33,662 nt of DNA from Bacteroides sp. GTDB taxonomy: Bacteria > Bacteroidota > Bacteroidia > Bacteroidales > SM23-62. The notes under the pieces were generated by a model. It did not search any database, was not told the origin of the DNA, and saw only the letters and a program-made list of their open reading frames with translations. Location of the stretch: positions 1 through 33,662 of the forward strand of contig DRHS01000231.1 of NCBI GenBank assembly GCA_011053095.1, given 5' to 3'. A program made the translations under genes and the position numbers. Shown piece by piece: positions 1 to 8,896 of the stretch (the stretch's first letter is position 1; each line of letters opens with the position of its first letter).

Positions 1-2
1 GC

Positions 3-305
3 CTTGGGACACGCTTCCTTCGCCACATCGAACGCAACTCTATACTGCTGTTCCTTGTCCCGGCCGACAGCGATGATATTCATAAGGAATACAAGGTCCT
101 GTTAAAAGAGCTGGAAAAGTACAATCCGGAACTACTTGACAAACAGCGCATTCTGGCAATTTCAAAAACAGATATGCTTGACGATGAGCTGAAGGAGGAG
201 ATACGTAATGACCTTCCCGAGGTGGACTGGCAGTTTCTTTCATCCGTCAGTGGTGAGGGTGTCACTACACTGAAGGACAGGATATGGAAGGCTTTGAACG
301 AATAA
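3..305 (+). CDS. obgE: GTPase ObgE/CgtA, C-terminal part (5' truncated by window edge)
   Basis: The frame is open from the window edge and ends in TAA at 303-305, giving about 100 C-terminal residues. It begins with LGTRFLRHIERN, the Obg-family segment just after switch II of the G domain. The G4 motif follows as SKTDM (usually NKxD; here Ser replaces Asn), and then the G5-like SSVSGEG. Obg is an essential ribosome-associated GTPase acting in 50S assembly and stringent-response control. There is no extra C-terminal Obg domain: the protein stops right after the G domain, as in many Bacteroidota. The Obg fold and P-loop lie upstream of the window. The next gene starts 1 nt after the stop, so co-transcription is likely. 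Confidence 0.9.
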   Translation, partial: LGTRFLRHIERNSILLFLVPADSDDIHKEYKVLLKELEKYNPELLDKQRILAISKTDMLDDELKEEIRNDLPEVDWQFLSSVSGEGVTTLKDRIWKALNE

Positions 306-306
306 C

Positions 307-879
307 ATGCTCGAAACAATCAATAACTGGGATACCCAACTTTTCCTGTTCATCAACGGAATGCATTCCCCATTCTGGGATTCTCTTATGTGGTGGATCA
401 GCGGCAAACTCAGCTGGATTCCTCTCTATATTCTTATAACCGGATATCTGGTATACACCTTCCGGTGGAAAAGCCTCTGGATCCTTCTGGGGACAGTTGT
501 TCTTATAAGCATGAGCGACCAGACATCGGTGCACCTGTTCAAGGAAACAATTGAAAGGCTCAGGCCCTGTCACCAGCCCCATATCGAGGGAATAGTCCAC
601 CTGGTAAACAATCACTGCGGCGGACAGTTCGGGTTTGTCTCCAGCCACGCAGCTAATACTTCAGCCATGGCATTCTTCACGGGTTTATGGTTGAAACGAT
701 GGTATTGGATCGGAATCATGTTCTGGGCAGCACTTGTTGCCTACAGCCGGGTATATCTGGGGGTTCATTTTCCCGGGGATGTTCTCGGTGGAGCGGTTCT
801 GGGAATACTCCTGGCATGGGGAGTATACCAGGTTATGATCCAGGTAAAATACATTGGACTGAATGATCAAAAAAGCTAA
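307..879 (+). CDS. PAP2-family membrane phosphatase
   Basis: This 190-residue membrane protein carries the three PAP2 phosphatase motifs. They are K79-x6-R86-P87 (KETIERLRP), an S-x-H motif at 112-114 (FVSSHAA, where most relatives have PSGH), and S147-R148-x5-H154-x3-D158 (SRVYLGVHFPGD). The two conserved histidines are the expected nucleophile and acid/base. Hydrophobic stretches at roughly 36-50, 57-72, 118-128, 132-147 and 158-177 fit a multi-span inner-membrane enzyme with its active site facing the periplasm. The family dephosphorylates lipid phosphates such as undecaprenyl pyrophosphate, phosphatidate or lipid A; the substrate cannot be told from sequence. It sits 1 nt after obgE and is followed by lipoate ligase after 9 nt. 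Confidence 0.85.
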   Translation: MLETINNWDTQLFLFINGMHSPFWDSLMWWISGKLSWIPLYILITGYLVYTFRWKSLWILLGTVVLISMSDQTSVHLFKETIERLRPCHQPHIEGIVHLVNNHCGGQFGFVSSHAANTSAMAFFTGLWLKRWYWIGIMFWAALVAYSRVYLGVHFPGDVLGGAVLGILLAWGVYQVMIQVKYIGLNDQKS

Positions 880-888
880 TTTTGCCGG

Positions 889-1851
889 ATGCTGATCCTT
901 GATTCCCCTTCAAGAGTCCCCCAATTTAATATTGCTGCAGAAGAATACCTGCTGAAGGAGACCCGGCAGGATTATGCATTTTTTTATATCAACGATCCTT
1001 CAATCATTGTCGGGAAACACCAGAATGCCTGGGCTGAGATAAATCTTCAATGGACCCGTAAAAATAATATCCCTGTGGTAAGAAGGATCTCAGGTGGAGG
1101 CACAGTCTGGCACGATGAGGGGAACCTGAATTTTTCCTTTATCCTAAACGGGGAGGAAGGAAAACTTGTAAACTTCCGCGAATATGCTTCACCGGTTCTT
1201 GATTTTCTTGTCAAACTTGGAATACCGGCTGAATTCGGTCAGCGAAACGAGATGCTGGTTGGTGGACTGAAAATCTCGGGTAATGCAGAACATGTTTATC
1301 GCAGAAGGGTTCTCCATCACGGAACCCTGCTGTTCTCTTCAGATCTGTCCAGACTGAGCCAGGCCCTTGAGACGGATCCGGAACAATATAAGGACAAAGC
1401 TGTCCAGAGTGTCCGAAGCAAAACAGGAAATATTAAAGACTTCCTGAAAGAGGATATGGGAATTGTAGAATTCCGTAAATTGCTGCTGGGACATGTATTC
1501 GACAGTTATAAGGGCTCTGAAATCCATACTTTCAGCGATTCTGATATCAGCAGGATTGAGGAGCTCGTCAGGGAAAAGTACAGCCTCTGGAAATGGAATG
1601 TAGGCTATTCTCCCAGGTATAGCCTGAAGCGGGAAATAAGGATTGGTGACATCCGAGTTCTGGTAGAATTGAAGGTTGAGAAAGGGCAGATTAAGGATTG
1701 CAGGATTGAGGGTGACATATCAGACCTGAAAGATCTCGCAATTCAACTCACCGGGGTGGCTCATGATCCGGATACAATTCGGGATCTTTTGTGGGACCGA
1801 AATCTTGTTAAACCGGAGTGGATTGATATTTTTGTTGGTGGACTCTTCTAA
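889..1851 (+). CDS. lplA: Lipoate-protein ligase A
   Basis: This 320-residue cytosolic enzyme attaches lipoate, via lipoyl-AMP, to lipoyl domains of 2-oxoacid dehydrogenases and GcvH. The N-terminal catalytic domain (about 1-235) has the lipoate-binding motif RRISGGGTVWHD (65-76) and the motif GGLKISGNA (125-133), whose Lys128 is the expected catalytic lysine. HHGTLLFSSDL follows at 143-153. A C-terminal accessory domain (about 240-320, containing WNVGYSPRYSLKRE) is present, so both halves of a bacterial LplA are in one chain. The ATG at 889 lies 9 nt after the PAP2 stop. The stop abuts the plsC ATG with no gap. Confidence 0.93.
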   Translation: MLILDSPSRVPQFNIAAEEYLLKETRQDYAFFYINDPSIIVGKHQNAWAEINLQWTRKNNIPVVRRISGGGTVWHDEGNLNFSFILNGEEGKLVNFREYASPVLDFLVKLGIPAEFGQRNEMLVGGLKISGNAEHVYRRRVLHHGTLLFSSDLSRLSQALETDPEQYKDKAVQSVRSKTGNIKDFLKEDMGIVEFRKLLLGHVFDSYKGSEIHTFSDSDISRIEELVREKYSLWKWNVGYSPRYSLKREIRIGDIRVLVELKVEKGQIKDCRIEGDISDLKDLAIQLTGVAHDPDTIRDLLWDRNLVKPEWIDIFVGGLF

Positions 1852-2619
1852 ATGAGCATCATGAGAAAGGCAGGACTTACCGTATATTCTTACATGTTTT
1901 GGATATTTTTCGCAATCACCTCCCTGGTCTATTTTGTTATAGCCGAGGTGATATGGCTGATTACAAAATTGTTCGACCGAAGACTCCTGATACACCAGAT
2001 ATGGTCCTGCTACTGGGCATCCTCGTATATATTTTTCAATCCCCTCTGGAGAGTTCGTGTATCCGGCAGGAATAAAATTCCCTGGCGCCGCCCCTGCATT
2101 CTGGTAGCAAATCACCAGTCAATGGTTGACATCCTTGTTTTGTTTTTGCTTTTCCGGCCTTTCAAGTGGATCTCGAAAAAGGAGAATTTCAGTATCCCAA
2201 TTATCGGCTGGCATATGCGCATCAGCGGACACATTGAGCTTGAAAGGGGAAGAAATTACAGCCTGGTTAAGTTAATGGAAAAAGCCAGTGATAATATCAG
2301 GAAGGGGAACTCGCTCATGATATTCCCCGAAGGAACAAGGTACCCGGGAGAAAAACTGGGACCCTTTAAGGATGGAGCTTTCCGGATGGCATTGGAAGGA
2401 AAGGTTGATATTATACCCATTGTAATTGAAGGAACAGCCAAAGCCCTGCCAAAAAAGGGGGCTATTTTAACCGGATTTACAAAAATCAATGTTAAGGTAC
2501 TGGACCCCATTCCATACAGCAGTTTTGAAGGGAAGCCTGTCCGGGAGCTAATGCATGAGGTCAGAGATATTATGTCTGAGGAATACGATCATATGCATTC
2601 CAAGAATACATCCATATGA
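1852..2619 (+). CDS. plsC: 1-acyl-sn-glycerol-3-phosphate acyltransferase (PlsC family)
   Basis: This 255-residue membrane-bound acyltransferase is likely to convert lysophosphatidate to phosphatidate in phospholipid synthesis. It has the acyltransferase motif NHQSMVD (87-93, H-x4-D catalytic pair), the substrate-binding region KKENFSIPIIGW (109-120), and FPEGTR (158-163). It also has the block IIPIVIEGT near residues 187-195. Residues about 11-38 form an N-terminal hydrophobic anchor. The start codon immediately follows the lplA stop, and the 3' end overlaps the next gene by 4 nt (ATGA), so the genes are translationally coupled. The phosphatidate product is the substrate of CdsA, encoded at the far right of the window, but the two are not linked here. 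Confidence 0.9.
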   Translation: MSIMRKAGLTVYSYMFWIFFAITSLVYFVIAEVIWLITKLFDRRLLIHQIWSCYWASSYIFFNPLWRVRVSGRNKIPWRRPCILVANHQSMVDILVLFLLFRPFKWISKKENFSIPIIGWHMRISGHIELERGRNYSLVKLMEKASDNIRKGNSLMIFPEGTRYPGEKLGPFKDGAFRMALEGKVDIIPIVIEGTAKALPKKGAILTGFTKINVKVLDPIPYSSFEGKPVRELMHEVRDIMSEEYDHMHSKNTSI

Positions 2620-3395
2620 ATCACGGCAAAGGTGTTGACAGAAAGGTTCTGCGCAGGATGAAATACATCTCTGACCAGAAAGGGATCATGAACCGCTACC
2701 TTGCCGAAGATGACAATTGGGAATTACACCTTGAGAGAACCCGGAATTTTATTATCGGATGTCTTGAAAAAAACATACCTGAAAGCATTGCTGTTCTGGG
2801 GAGCGGCTGGCTGCTGGATATACCATTTGAATATCTTGTTGCCAGGATAAAAACAATCTATCTGGTTGATATATTTCATCCTCCGCAAATCATTAACAAG
2901 GCAGAGAATTTTCCCAACGTACACCTTGTGCAGGCTGATGTAACCGGCGGAGCCATCGAAGGTGCCTACAATCTTGTCAGGAACTACAAAAAATCAGGTA
3001 AGGGAAGCTTGCTGGATATCGCCTGCCAGGCTACAATGGGAGGAGAAATGGCCGGTTTTGTTGTATCACTTAACCTGCTAAACCAGCTGGATATTCTGCT
3101 GGTTGACTATGTCAGCAGGTTTATTGAGATTCCCAGGGAGGAAAAGGAGACATTCCGCAAAAGGATTCAGCAGCAGCATCTTGAATTGCTTCCGGCAGGC
3201 CGCTCATGCCTTATAAGTGATGTTGAGGAAAGAGTTCTGAACAGAAATAAAAAGGAAGTGACCACCAAACGCCTTACATATACTGAACTTCCCTCAGGAA
3301 GTAAACAGGAAGAATGGACCTGGACATTTGATACAAGAGGAGAGTACAACAAAGGACATCAGACAGAGATGCTGGTCCGGGCTATCCGAGTATGA
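2616..3395 (+). CDS. SAM-methyltransferase-like Rossmann protein, function unknown
   Basis: I do not recognise a characterised family for this 259-residue soluble protein. The central part looks like a class I methyltransferase or Rossmann fold. A glycine-containing loop after the first strand (SIAVLGSGWLLDIP, about 57-70) is followed by a second strand ending in an acid (TIYLVDIFHPP, about 86-96), then VHLVQADVT (about 107-115). A strict GxGxG motif is absent. The C-terminus is charged and ends in a threonine- and glutamate-rich strand region. It overlaps plsC by 4 nt, so it is probably co-expressed with lipid synthesis. There is no signal peptide or membrane span. A catalytic role is inference; a non-enzymatic SAM- or nucleotide-binding protein is possible. 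Confidence 0.7.
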   Translation: MNHGKGVDRKVLRRMKYISDQKGIMNRYLAEDDNWELHLERTRNFIIGCLEKNIPESIAVLGSGWLLDIPFEYLVARIKTIYLVDIFHPPQIINKAENFPNVHLVQADVTGGAIEGAYNLVRNYKKSGKGSLLDIACQATMGGEMAGFVVSLNLLNQLDILLVDYVSRFIEIPREEKETFRKRIQQQHLELLPAGRSCLISDVEERVLNRNKKEVTTKRLTYTELPSGSKQEEWTWTFDTRGEYNKGHQTEMLVRAIRV

Positions 3396-3536
3396 GAAGT
3401 CTTGATATGCTCCCTGAAGCACTCCTGAAAAAGACTTGAAAAAAAATCGATTTGCCTGACTGTGAGCAGGATTCAGAGCGGGTAACTGTTAATTCCCCTG
3501 TTGAAAAACAAATTCAGGATCCAAGCATCTTTTATC

Positions 3537-3544
3537 TATATTTG
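3537..3544 (+). promoter_or_regulatory. Candidate -7 element ahead of parE
   Basis: TATATTTG matches the Bacteroidota -7 consensus TAnnTTTG exactly and lies 17 nt before the parE ATG. No TTTG or TTG occurs at the usual 19-21 nt upstream, so only half of the promoter is visible. The leader would be about 10 nt or less, which is short. The site is in the 166-bp gap after the upstream operon, where a parE promoter is expected. Confidence 0.35.
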
Positions 3545-3561
3545 TTCAGATTCGAAACACC

Positions 3562-5406
3562 ATGTCCGCGCAGTATACAGAAGAACATATTAAGACACTT
3601 GATTGGAGGGAACACATCCGCCGCAGGCCCGGAATGTACATTGGGAAACTGGGTGATGGATCTTCACGGGATGATGGAGTTTATATCCTTCTGAAGGAGG
3701 TAATGGATAACTCGGTTGATGAGTATATGATGGGATTCGGGAAGACCATTGAAATAGAGATTCATGAGAAGGGGGTCAGAGTGAGGGATTATGGAAGAGG
3801 TATTCCACTTGGGAAAATGGTTGAGGCTGCTTCGAAAATGAATACCGGTGCAAAGTACGATTCAAAAGCTTTTAAAAAGAGTGTAGGTTTAAATGGTGTT
3901 GGTATCAAGGCTGTTAATGCCCTGTCCTCAAAATTTGATATACAAAGTATCCGGGAGGGGAAATTGAAGGCTGCCGAATTTGCCGGTGGACAACTGGTGG
4001 AGGAAGCTGCTGAATGTAAGACCGAACTGGCCAACGGAACTATTGTTTCCTGGGTGCCGGATCAGGAACTGTTTGGGAATTTTCATTATATCCTGGAGTA
4101 TATCGAGGGACTGGTAAAAAATTATACCTACCTCAATTCCGGACTCACAATCGCTGTTAATGGTGAGAAATTCCATTCAAAGAACGGTCTGATTGACCTG
4201 TTGAATGAGAACATGGACAAGGAGGGTTTGTACGAGAACATCCACCTCGTAAACCATGACATTGAATTGGCCATGACCCACGGTACGCAGTATACAGACG
4301 AATATTTCAGTTTTGTGAACGGACAGCATACCACACAGGGAGGTACCCACCTGGCTGCGTTTAAAGAGGGACTGGTAAAAACCATTCGCGAATTTTACAA
4401 GAAAGATTTTGATCCTTCTGATATACGGCAATCCATTATTGTGGCCCTCAGCATCAGGGTTGAGGATCCTGTTTTTGAATCCCAGACCAAAACAAAGATG
4501 GGATCAAAGGATATGGGTCCCAATGGGCCAGGTGTACGAAACTTCATACATGATTTTCTAAAAAAACACCTTGATGATTATCTGCATAAACATCCTGAAA
4601 CTGCAGAGATCATACTTCAGAAGATACTGGAATCGGAGAAGGAACGCAAAGCGATATCCAGCATAAAAAAGATTGCACGAGACAGGGCAAAGAAGGCCAG
4701 CCTGCATAACCGGAAACTGCGCGATTGCAAGGCCCATTATAATACCAATCATGATCGCCGGCTGGAGACAACAATCTTTATTACCGAGGGTGACTCAGCC
4801 AGCGGATCCATTACCAAGTCCCGCGATGTAGCAACCCAGGCCGTATTCAGCCTGAAAGGGAAACCTCTGAATACATATGGAATGACAAAGAAAATCGTTT
4901 ATGAGAATGAGGAATTTAACCTGCTGCAGTCTGCCTTGAACATTGAAGATGGCCTCGATAACCTGAGATATAAAAACGTAGTAATTGCAACGGATGCTGA
5001 TGTGGACGGGATGCATATCCGTCTGCTGCTGATTACCTTCTTCCTCCAGTTTTTCCCCAACCTGGTCCGCAAGGGACATCTGTATATCCTGCAAACTCCG
5101 CTTTTCAGGGTAAGGAATAAGAAAAAAACATTCTATTGTTACTCGGATGAAGAGAAAGTAAATGCCATTAATGAGGTGGGTAGCAATCCCGAGATTACCA
5201 GGTTCAAGGGACTTGGGGAGATATCCCCGGATGAGTTTAAAAATTTTATCGGAAAAAATATAAGGCTTGATCCGGTTACCCTTAGCAGGAGTGATTCGGT
5301 CGCCGACCTACTGGAATTCTACATGGGTAAAAACACACCCGAAAGACAGAATTTCATCATTGATAACCTGCGCGTAGAAAAGGACCTTGTCGAGGCCGAA
5401 GCATAG
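3562..5406 (+). CDS. parE: DNA topoisomerase IV subunit B (ParE)
   Basis: This 614-residue type IIA topoisomerase ATPase subunit has the GHKL ATP-binding motifs EVMDNSVDE (46-54), DYGRGIP (76-82) and [11 protein letters not shown] (109-119). The Toprim domain carries TEGDSASG (Glu409 expected to bind metal) and DADVDG (478-483), with the PLNTYG segment between them. The C-terminal RFKGLGE motif precedes the end. The length is short for GyrB (640-800), and PLNTYG in place of the GyrB PLRGKILN segment favours ParE. Its partner parC starts 8 nt downstream. Together they decatenate daughter chromosomes. The ATG at 3562 gives the normal N-terminus reading into [11 protein letters not shown]. Confidence 0.93.
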   Translation: MSAQYTEEHIKTLDWREHIRRRPGMYIGKLGDGSSRDDGVYILLKEVMDNSVDEYMMGFGKTIEIEIHEKGVRVRDYGRGIPLGKMVEAASKMNTGAKYDSKAFKKSVGLNGVGIKAVNALSSKFDIQSIREGKLKAAEFAGGQLVEEAAECKTELANGTIVSWVPDQELFGNFHYILEYIEGLVKNYTYLNSGLTIAVNGEKFHSKNGLIDLLNENMDKEGLYENIHLVNHDIELAMTHGTQYTDEYFSFVNGQHTTQGGTHLAAFKEGLVKTIREFYKKDFDPSDIRQSIIVALSIRVEDPVFESQTKTKMGSKDMGPNGPGVRNFIHDFLKKHLDDYLHKHPETAEIILQKILESEKERKAISSIKKIARDRAKKASLHNRKLRDCKAHYNTNHDRRLETTIFITEGDSASGSITKSRDVATQAVFSLKGKPLNTYGMTKKIVYENEEFNLLQSALNIEDGLDNLRYKNVVIATDADVDGMHIRLLLITFFLQFFPNLVRKGHLYILQTPLFRVRNKKKTFYCYSDEEKVNAINEVGSNPEITRFKGLGEISPDEFKNFIGKNIRLDPVTLSRSDSVADLLEFYMGKNTPERQNFIIDNLRVEKDLVEAEA

Positions 5407-5414
5407 AAGACCAA

Positions 5415-8372
5415 ATGAGCATCGAGGATCTGGAAAATACTGAGCACTCCGAAGAGTATATGGATGAGGGATCATTTGAACCCGGGGAGGAAATTGAACT
5501 CAACTCCGATTCAGATGATCTGCATAAAGTGGTGCACCTATCAGGAATGTACCAGGACTGGTTCCTTGATTATGCTTCCTATGTGATCCTGGAAAGAGCA
5601 GTTCCTCATCTTGACGATGGACTAAAACCAGTCCAGAGACGCATAATGCATTCCATGAAACGTCTCGATGACGGCCGCTACAATAAGGTGGCAAATATTA
5701 TTGGTCATACAATGCAGTTTCATCCGCATGGAGATGCTTCCATCGGTGATGCCCTGGTTCAATTGGGACAAAAAGACCTTCTCGTCGATTGCCAGGGAAA
5801 CTGGGGGAATATACTTACCGGGGATGGTTCAGCCGCACCCCGTTATATTGAGGCAAGACTTTCTAAATTTGCCCTCGATGTGGTTTTCAATCCCAAGACC
5901 ACCGAGTGGAAACTATCCTACGACGGCAGGAACAAGGAACCCGTGACTCTTCCGGTTAAATTCCCCCTCCTGCTTACCCAGGGGGTGGAAGGGATTGCTG
6001 TGGGACTCGCATCCAAGATTCTACCCCATAATTTCAATGAACTTATTGATGCCAGTATTCTTTATCTTAAAGAAAAAGATTTCGGAATCCTGCCGGACTT
6101 TCCAACAGGGGGAATGGCAGATTTCTCAAGGTACAACGACGGACTTCGTGGAGGTGCAGTGAAAGTGAGGGCCAAGATTGAAAAACTGGACAAGAAGCAT
6201 CTGGTCATCACCGAGATCCCTTATGGAAAAACTACAACAACCCTGATCGAATCAATTGTTAAGGCAAACGAGAAGGGGAAGATCAAAATCAAGCGGATCG
6301 ATGACAACACCGCAGCAAATGTCGAGATTATGGTACAACTCGCCTCAGGGGTGTCTTCCGACAAAACCCTTGATGCACTCTATGCCTTTACTGATTGTGA
6401 GGTGTCCATTTCCCCCAATAGTTGCATAATCAGCGACGAGAAACCTGTGTTTATGGGCGTTGAAGAAATGCTCAGGCATTCTGCTGACAATACGGTTTCA
6501 CTGCTTAAACTTGAGCTTGAGATCCGGCTGAGTGAACTTGAAACGGACTGGCATTTCTCTTCCCTCGAAAAAATATTTATTGAAAACAGGATATACCGCG
6601 ACATTGAAGAATGTGAGACCTGGGAGGCTATTATTGAGACGATTGACAGGGGACTTGATCCATACAAAAAACTACTACGCCGGGAAATCATCCATGAGGA
6701 TATTGTCAAACTGACTGAGATCAGGATCAAGCGGATTTCTAAATTTGACTCCTTCAAGGCGGATGATCACATAAAGGGAATAGAGGAGAGTATCACGGAG
6801 GTTAAGAACCATCTCGAAAATATTATTCCGTATACGATCAACTATTACAAGCAGATCAAAAAGAAATACGGCAAGGGAAGGGAAAGGCGTACAGAAATCC
6901 GGAATTTCGATACCATTGTCGCAACCAAGGTTGTCGCAGCAAACCAGAAACTTTATGTTGACCGGAAGGAAGGTTTCTTTGGGACATCTCTGAAAAAAGA
7001 TGAATACGTTTGTGAATGTTCGGATATTGACGATATCCTGACCATCCGGAGAGACGGGACATACCATCTGACCAAAGTGGAAGACAAGGTTTTCATCGGG
7101 AAAGATATTATTCATATCGCGGTTTTCAATAAAAGTGATTCCAGAACTATCTACAACATTGTTTACAGGGATGGGAAGAGCGGGAATGCGATGATGAAGC
7201 GCAGTGCTATTACCGGTTTAACCAGGGATAAGGAGTACAACCTGACCAAGAATAACAAGCATTCAAGGATACTTTATCTTACCGTGAACCCGAATGGAGA
7301 GGCTGAAACCATAAGGGTAACCCTGAAGCCAAGGCCACGTCTAAAGAACCTGAATTTTGAGGTTGATTTCTCTGAACTTGCAATTAAAGGAAGGGATGCC
7401 CAGGGAAATATTATGACTAAAAATGCGGTGCATAAGATCGTAATGAAGGAGAAAGGAGTATCCACTCTTGGGGGCAGGAAGATCTGGTTTGACGAGGATG
7501 TCCTCAGGCTTAATGCGGATGGACGGGGCCGTTTCCTTGGAGAGTTCGGTCCACATGGTCGCCTCCTGGTTGTTACACGTTCCGGCAGATACCGCATTAG
7601 TTCATTCGACCTGGAAAACCATTTCGAGGATGACCTTTACATCCTTGAGAAATTTAAACCAAAAAAGGTTTTCTCTGTGATATATTTCGACGCTGAGCAG
7701 AATTTTCATTACTTAAAGAGATTCATGCTTGAAGAGAATGAAAAGCTCTCAAGCTTTATCGGCGATCATCCCGAATCGAAACTGATAAGCCTGACTGAGG
7801 TGGAATTTCCGAGGTTTGAGATAAATTTTGGAGGAAAAAATAAGGCCAGAGATCCCGAGATAATTGAGGTTGTTGATTTTATAGGAGTAAAAAGATACAA
7901 GGCGAAAGGAAAGCGTCTGACAAAGTACCAGGTGGAGCTGATAAAGGAGATCGAACCTATTGAGGGACTCAGTGCGGAAGGATCGGAAGAAAAGGTACCC
8001 GAAAAGAATAAGCTGGTGGATTCAGGTAGTACCAAAGAGATTGGAAAACCTGCCCCATTAAAGAAACCTGATCCGGTAAAGAAACCTGATCCGGTATCGA
8101 AGCAGGTAAAGACTGCAAAGCCTGTAGCAGATGAACAATCCGAATCCGGGAAGGAACCCCCATCCGGAAAGAAATCCCCTTCCGGGGAAAATGATGCTAA
8201 AACCTTAAAGCCCGATAAATCTCCTGTTACAAAGAACGTTGCTGGTGTAAAAGAGAAACCCGCAGGAAAGAGCGAGAAAACCGATCCGAAAAAATCATCA
8301 GAAGCGGCAGCGGATTCCGCGAGTGATGAGGATGAGAGTGAATCCAACGGTCAAATGTCTCTTGAGTGGTAA
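5415..8372 (+). CDS. parC: DNA topoisomerase IV subunit A (ParC) with long Lys-rich tail
   Basis: This 985-residue breakage-reunion subunit has an acidic N-terminal lead (about 1-35) and then the winged-helix catalytic core, YASYVILERAVPHLDDGLKP (53-72). The core includes HPHGDASIGDALV (103-115) and the active-site Tyr144 in APRYIEARLS. A coiled-coil/tower region follows at about 430-490, then a divergent C-terminal domain. Beyond about residue 860 lies a low-complexity Lys/Pro/Ser tail of about 110 residues containing KKPDPV twice in tandem, ending in a strongly acidic stretch and QMSLEW. Bacteroidota ParC proteins often have such basic tails; here it probably adds non-specific DNA or partner binding (inference). 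It starts 8 nt after parE and is likely one transcript with it. Confidence 0.93.
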   Translation: MSIEDLENTEHSEEYMDEGSFEPGEEIELNSDSDDLHKVVHLSGMYQDWFLDYASYVILERAVPHLDDGLKPVQRRIMHSMKRLDDGRYNKVANIIGHTMQFHPHGDASIGDALVQLGQKDLLVDCQGNWGNILTGDGSAAPRYIEARLSKFALDVVFNPKTTEWKLSYDGRNKEPVTLPVKFPLLLTQGVEGIAVGLASKILPHNFNELIDASILYLKEKDFGILPDFPTGGMADFSRYNDGLRGGAVKVRAKIEKLDKKHLVITEIPYGKTTTTLIESIVKANEKGKIKIKRIDDNTAANVEIMVQLASGVSSDKTLDALYAFTDCEVSISPNSCIISDEKPVFMGVEEMLRHSADNTVSLLKLELEIRLSELETDWHFSSLEKIFIENRIYRDIEECETWEAIIETIDRGLDPYKKLLRREIIHEDIVKLTEIRIKRISKFDSFKADDHIKGIEESITEVKNHLENIIPYTINYYKQIKKKYGKGRERRTEIRNFDTIVATKVVAANQKLYVDRKEGFFGTSLKKDEYVCECSDIDDILTIRRDGTYHLTKVEDKVFIGKDIIHIAVFNKSDSRTIYNIVYRDGKSGNAMMKRSAITGLTRDKEYNLTKNNKHSRILYLTVNPNGEAETIRVTLKPRPRLKNLNFEVDFSELAIKGRDAQGNIMTKNAVHKIVMKEKGVSTLGGRKIWFDEDVLRLNADGRGRFLGEFGPHGRLLVVTRSGRYRISSFDLENHFEDDLYILEKFKPKKVFSVIYFDAEQNFHYLKRFMLEENEKLSSFIGDHPESKLISLTEVEFPRFEINFGGKNKARDPEIIEVVDFIGVKRYKAKGKRLTKYQVELIKEIEPIEGLSAEGSEEKVPEKNKLVDSGSTKEIGKPAPLKKPDPVKKPDPVSKQVKTAKPVADEQSESGKEPPSGKKSPSGENDAKTLKPDKSPVTKNVAGVKEKPAGKSEKTDPKKSSEAAADSASDEDESESNGQMSLEW
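8061..8096 (+). repeat. 18-bp perfect tandem repeat in parC tail
   Basis: Two identical adjacent 18-bp copies encode KKPDPV-KKPDPV in the low-complexity tail of ParC. A related but diverged unit (KPAPLK) precedes them. The repeat is in frame and probably arose by slippage. Confidence 0.9.
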
Positions 8373-8395
8373 TTACTATTTTATCCTAACCTGCC

Positions 8396-8896
8396 ATGAA
8401 TATATTCTTGATTGGTTTTATGGGATCCGGCAAATCTACAAGCGGCAAGAAACTTTCAAAACTTCTTGGGTATAGTTTTGTAGATACTGATGAATTAATC
8501 ATTGACCGTCTGGGAATGAGTATTAACGATATCTTCAGACACCTGGGTGAGGAGAAATTCAGAGAGAATGAGACAGGGGTGCTAAATAAACTCGTTACCG
8601 AAAAAAATCTTGTTGTATCTACGGGCGGAGGATTACCATGTTATGGCGAAAATATGGATATTATTAATCGTCATGGTATTTCCGTATACCTGAAAGTCAG
8701 TCCCACAGATCTATACAGCAGGCTCTCCCCCGGGAAGTATAAACGTCCCCTGATAAAAAACCTTTCTGATGAGGAGCTAATGAAATTTATTGAAGATACC
8801 TTGTCACACAGGGAAACCTATTACAGCCTGGCCCATCACACTGTTACGGAACTCGATGTTGATCTGAAAGAGCTGATTAAAGTATTGTCTGGTTAA
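8396..8896 (+). CDS. aroK: Shikimate kinase
   Basis: This 166-residue cytosolic kinase phosphorylates shikimate with ATP in the chorismate pathway. The P-loop GFMGSGKST is at residues 7-15. Shikimate-binding residues are in place: D32 (VDTDE), R56 (FRENE) and the GGG at 77-79 (STGGGLP). The lid arginine is in KRPL (R117), and a late arginine occurs at 139 (HRETYY). The length is normal for the family. It starts 23 nt after parC on the same strand. Its stop overlaps the convergent yhhQ stop by 4 nt, so the two transcripts must interpenetrate. Confidence 0.93.
   Translation: MNIFLIGFMGSGKSTSGKKLSKLLGYSFVDTDELIIDRLGMSINDIFRHLGEEKFRENETGVLNKLVTEKNLVVSTGGGLPCYGENMDIINRHGISVYLKVSPTDLYSRLSPGKYKRPLIKNLSDEELMKFIEDTLSHRETYYSLAHHTVTELDVDLKELIKVLSG

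Noticed and set aside
3397-3437. Hairpin with 7-bp arms after the methyltransferase-like gene
   Set aside because: The loop is about 27 nt and an A-tract, not a T-tract, follows on the + strand, so it does not look like a terminator.
3452-3694. Possible 80-residue + strand reading frame ahead of and into parE
   Set aside because: It overlaps the conserved parE start in another frame, has no recognisable domain, and its composition is that of out-of-frame sequence.
7766-8347. Long - strand reading frame (193 residues) opposite the parC tail
   Set aside because: Ser/Phe/Gly-rich shadow of the Lys/Glu-rich parC tail; no start signal or family features.
3562-8372. GyrB/GyrA instead of ParE/ParC
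   Set aside because: Subunit B is short with PLNTYG in the Toprim region, and subunit A has a divergent C-terminal domain with a Lys-rich tail; adjacent placement also fits topoisomerase IV.
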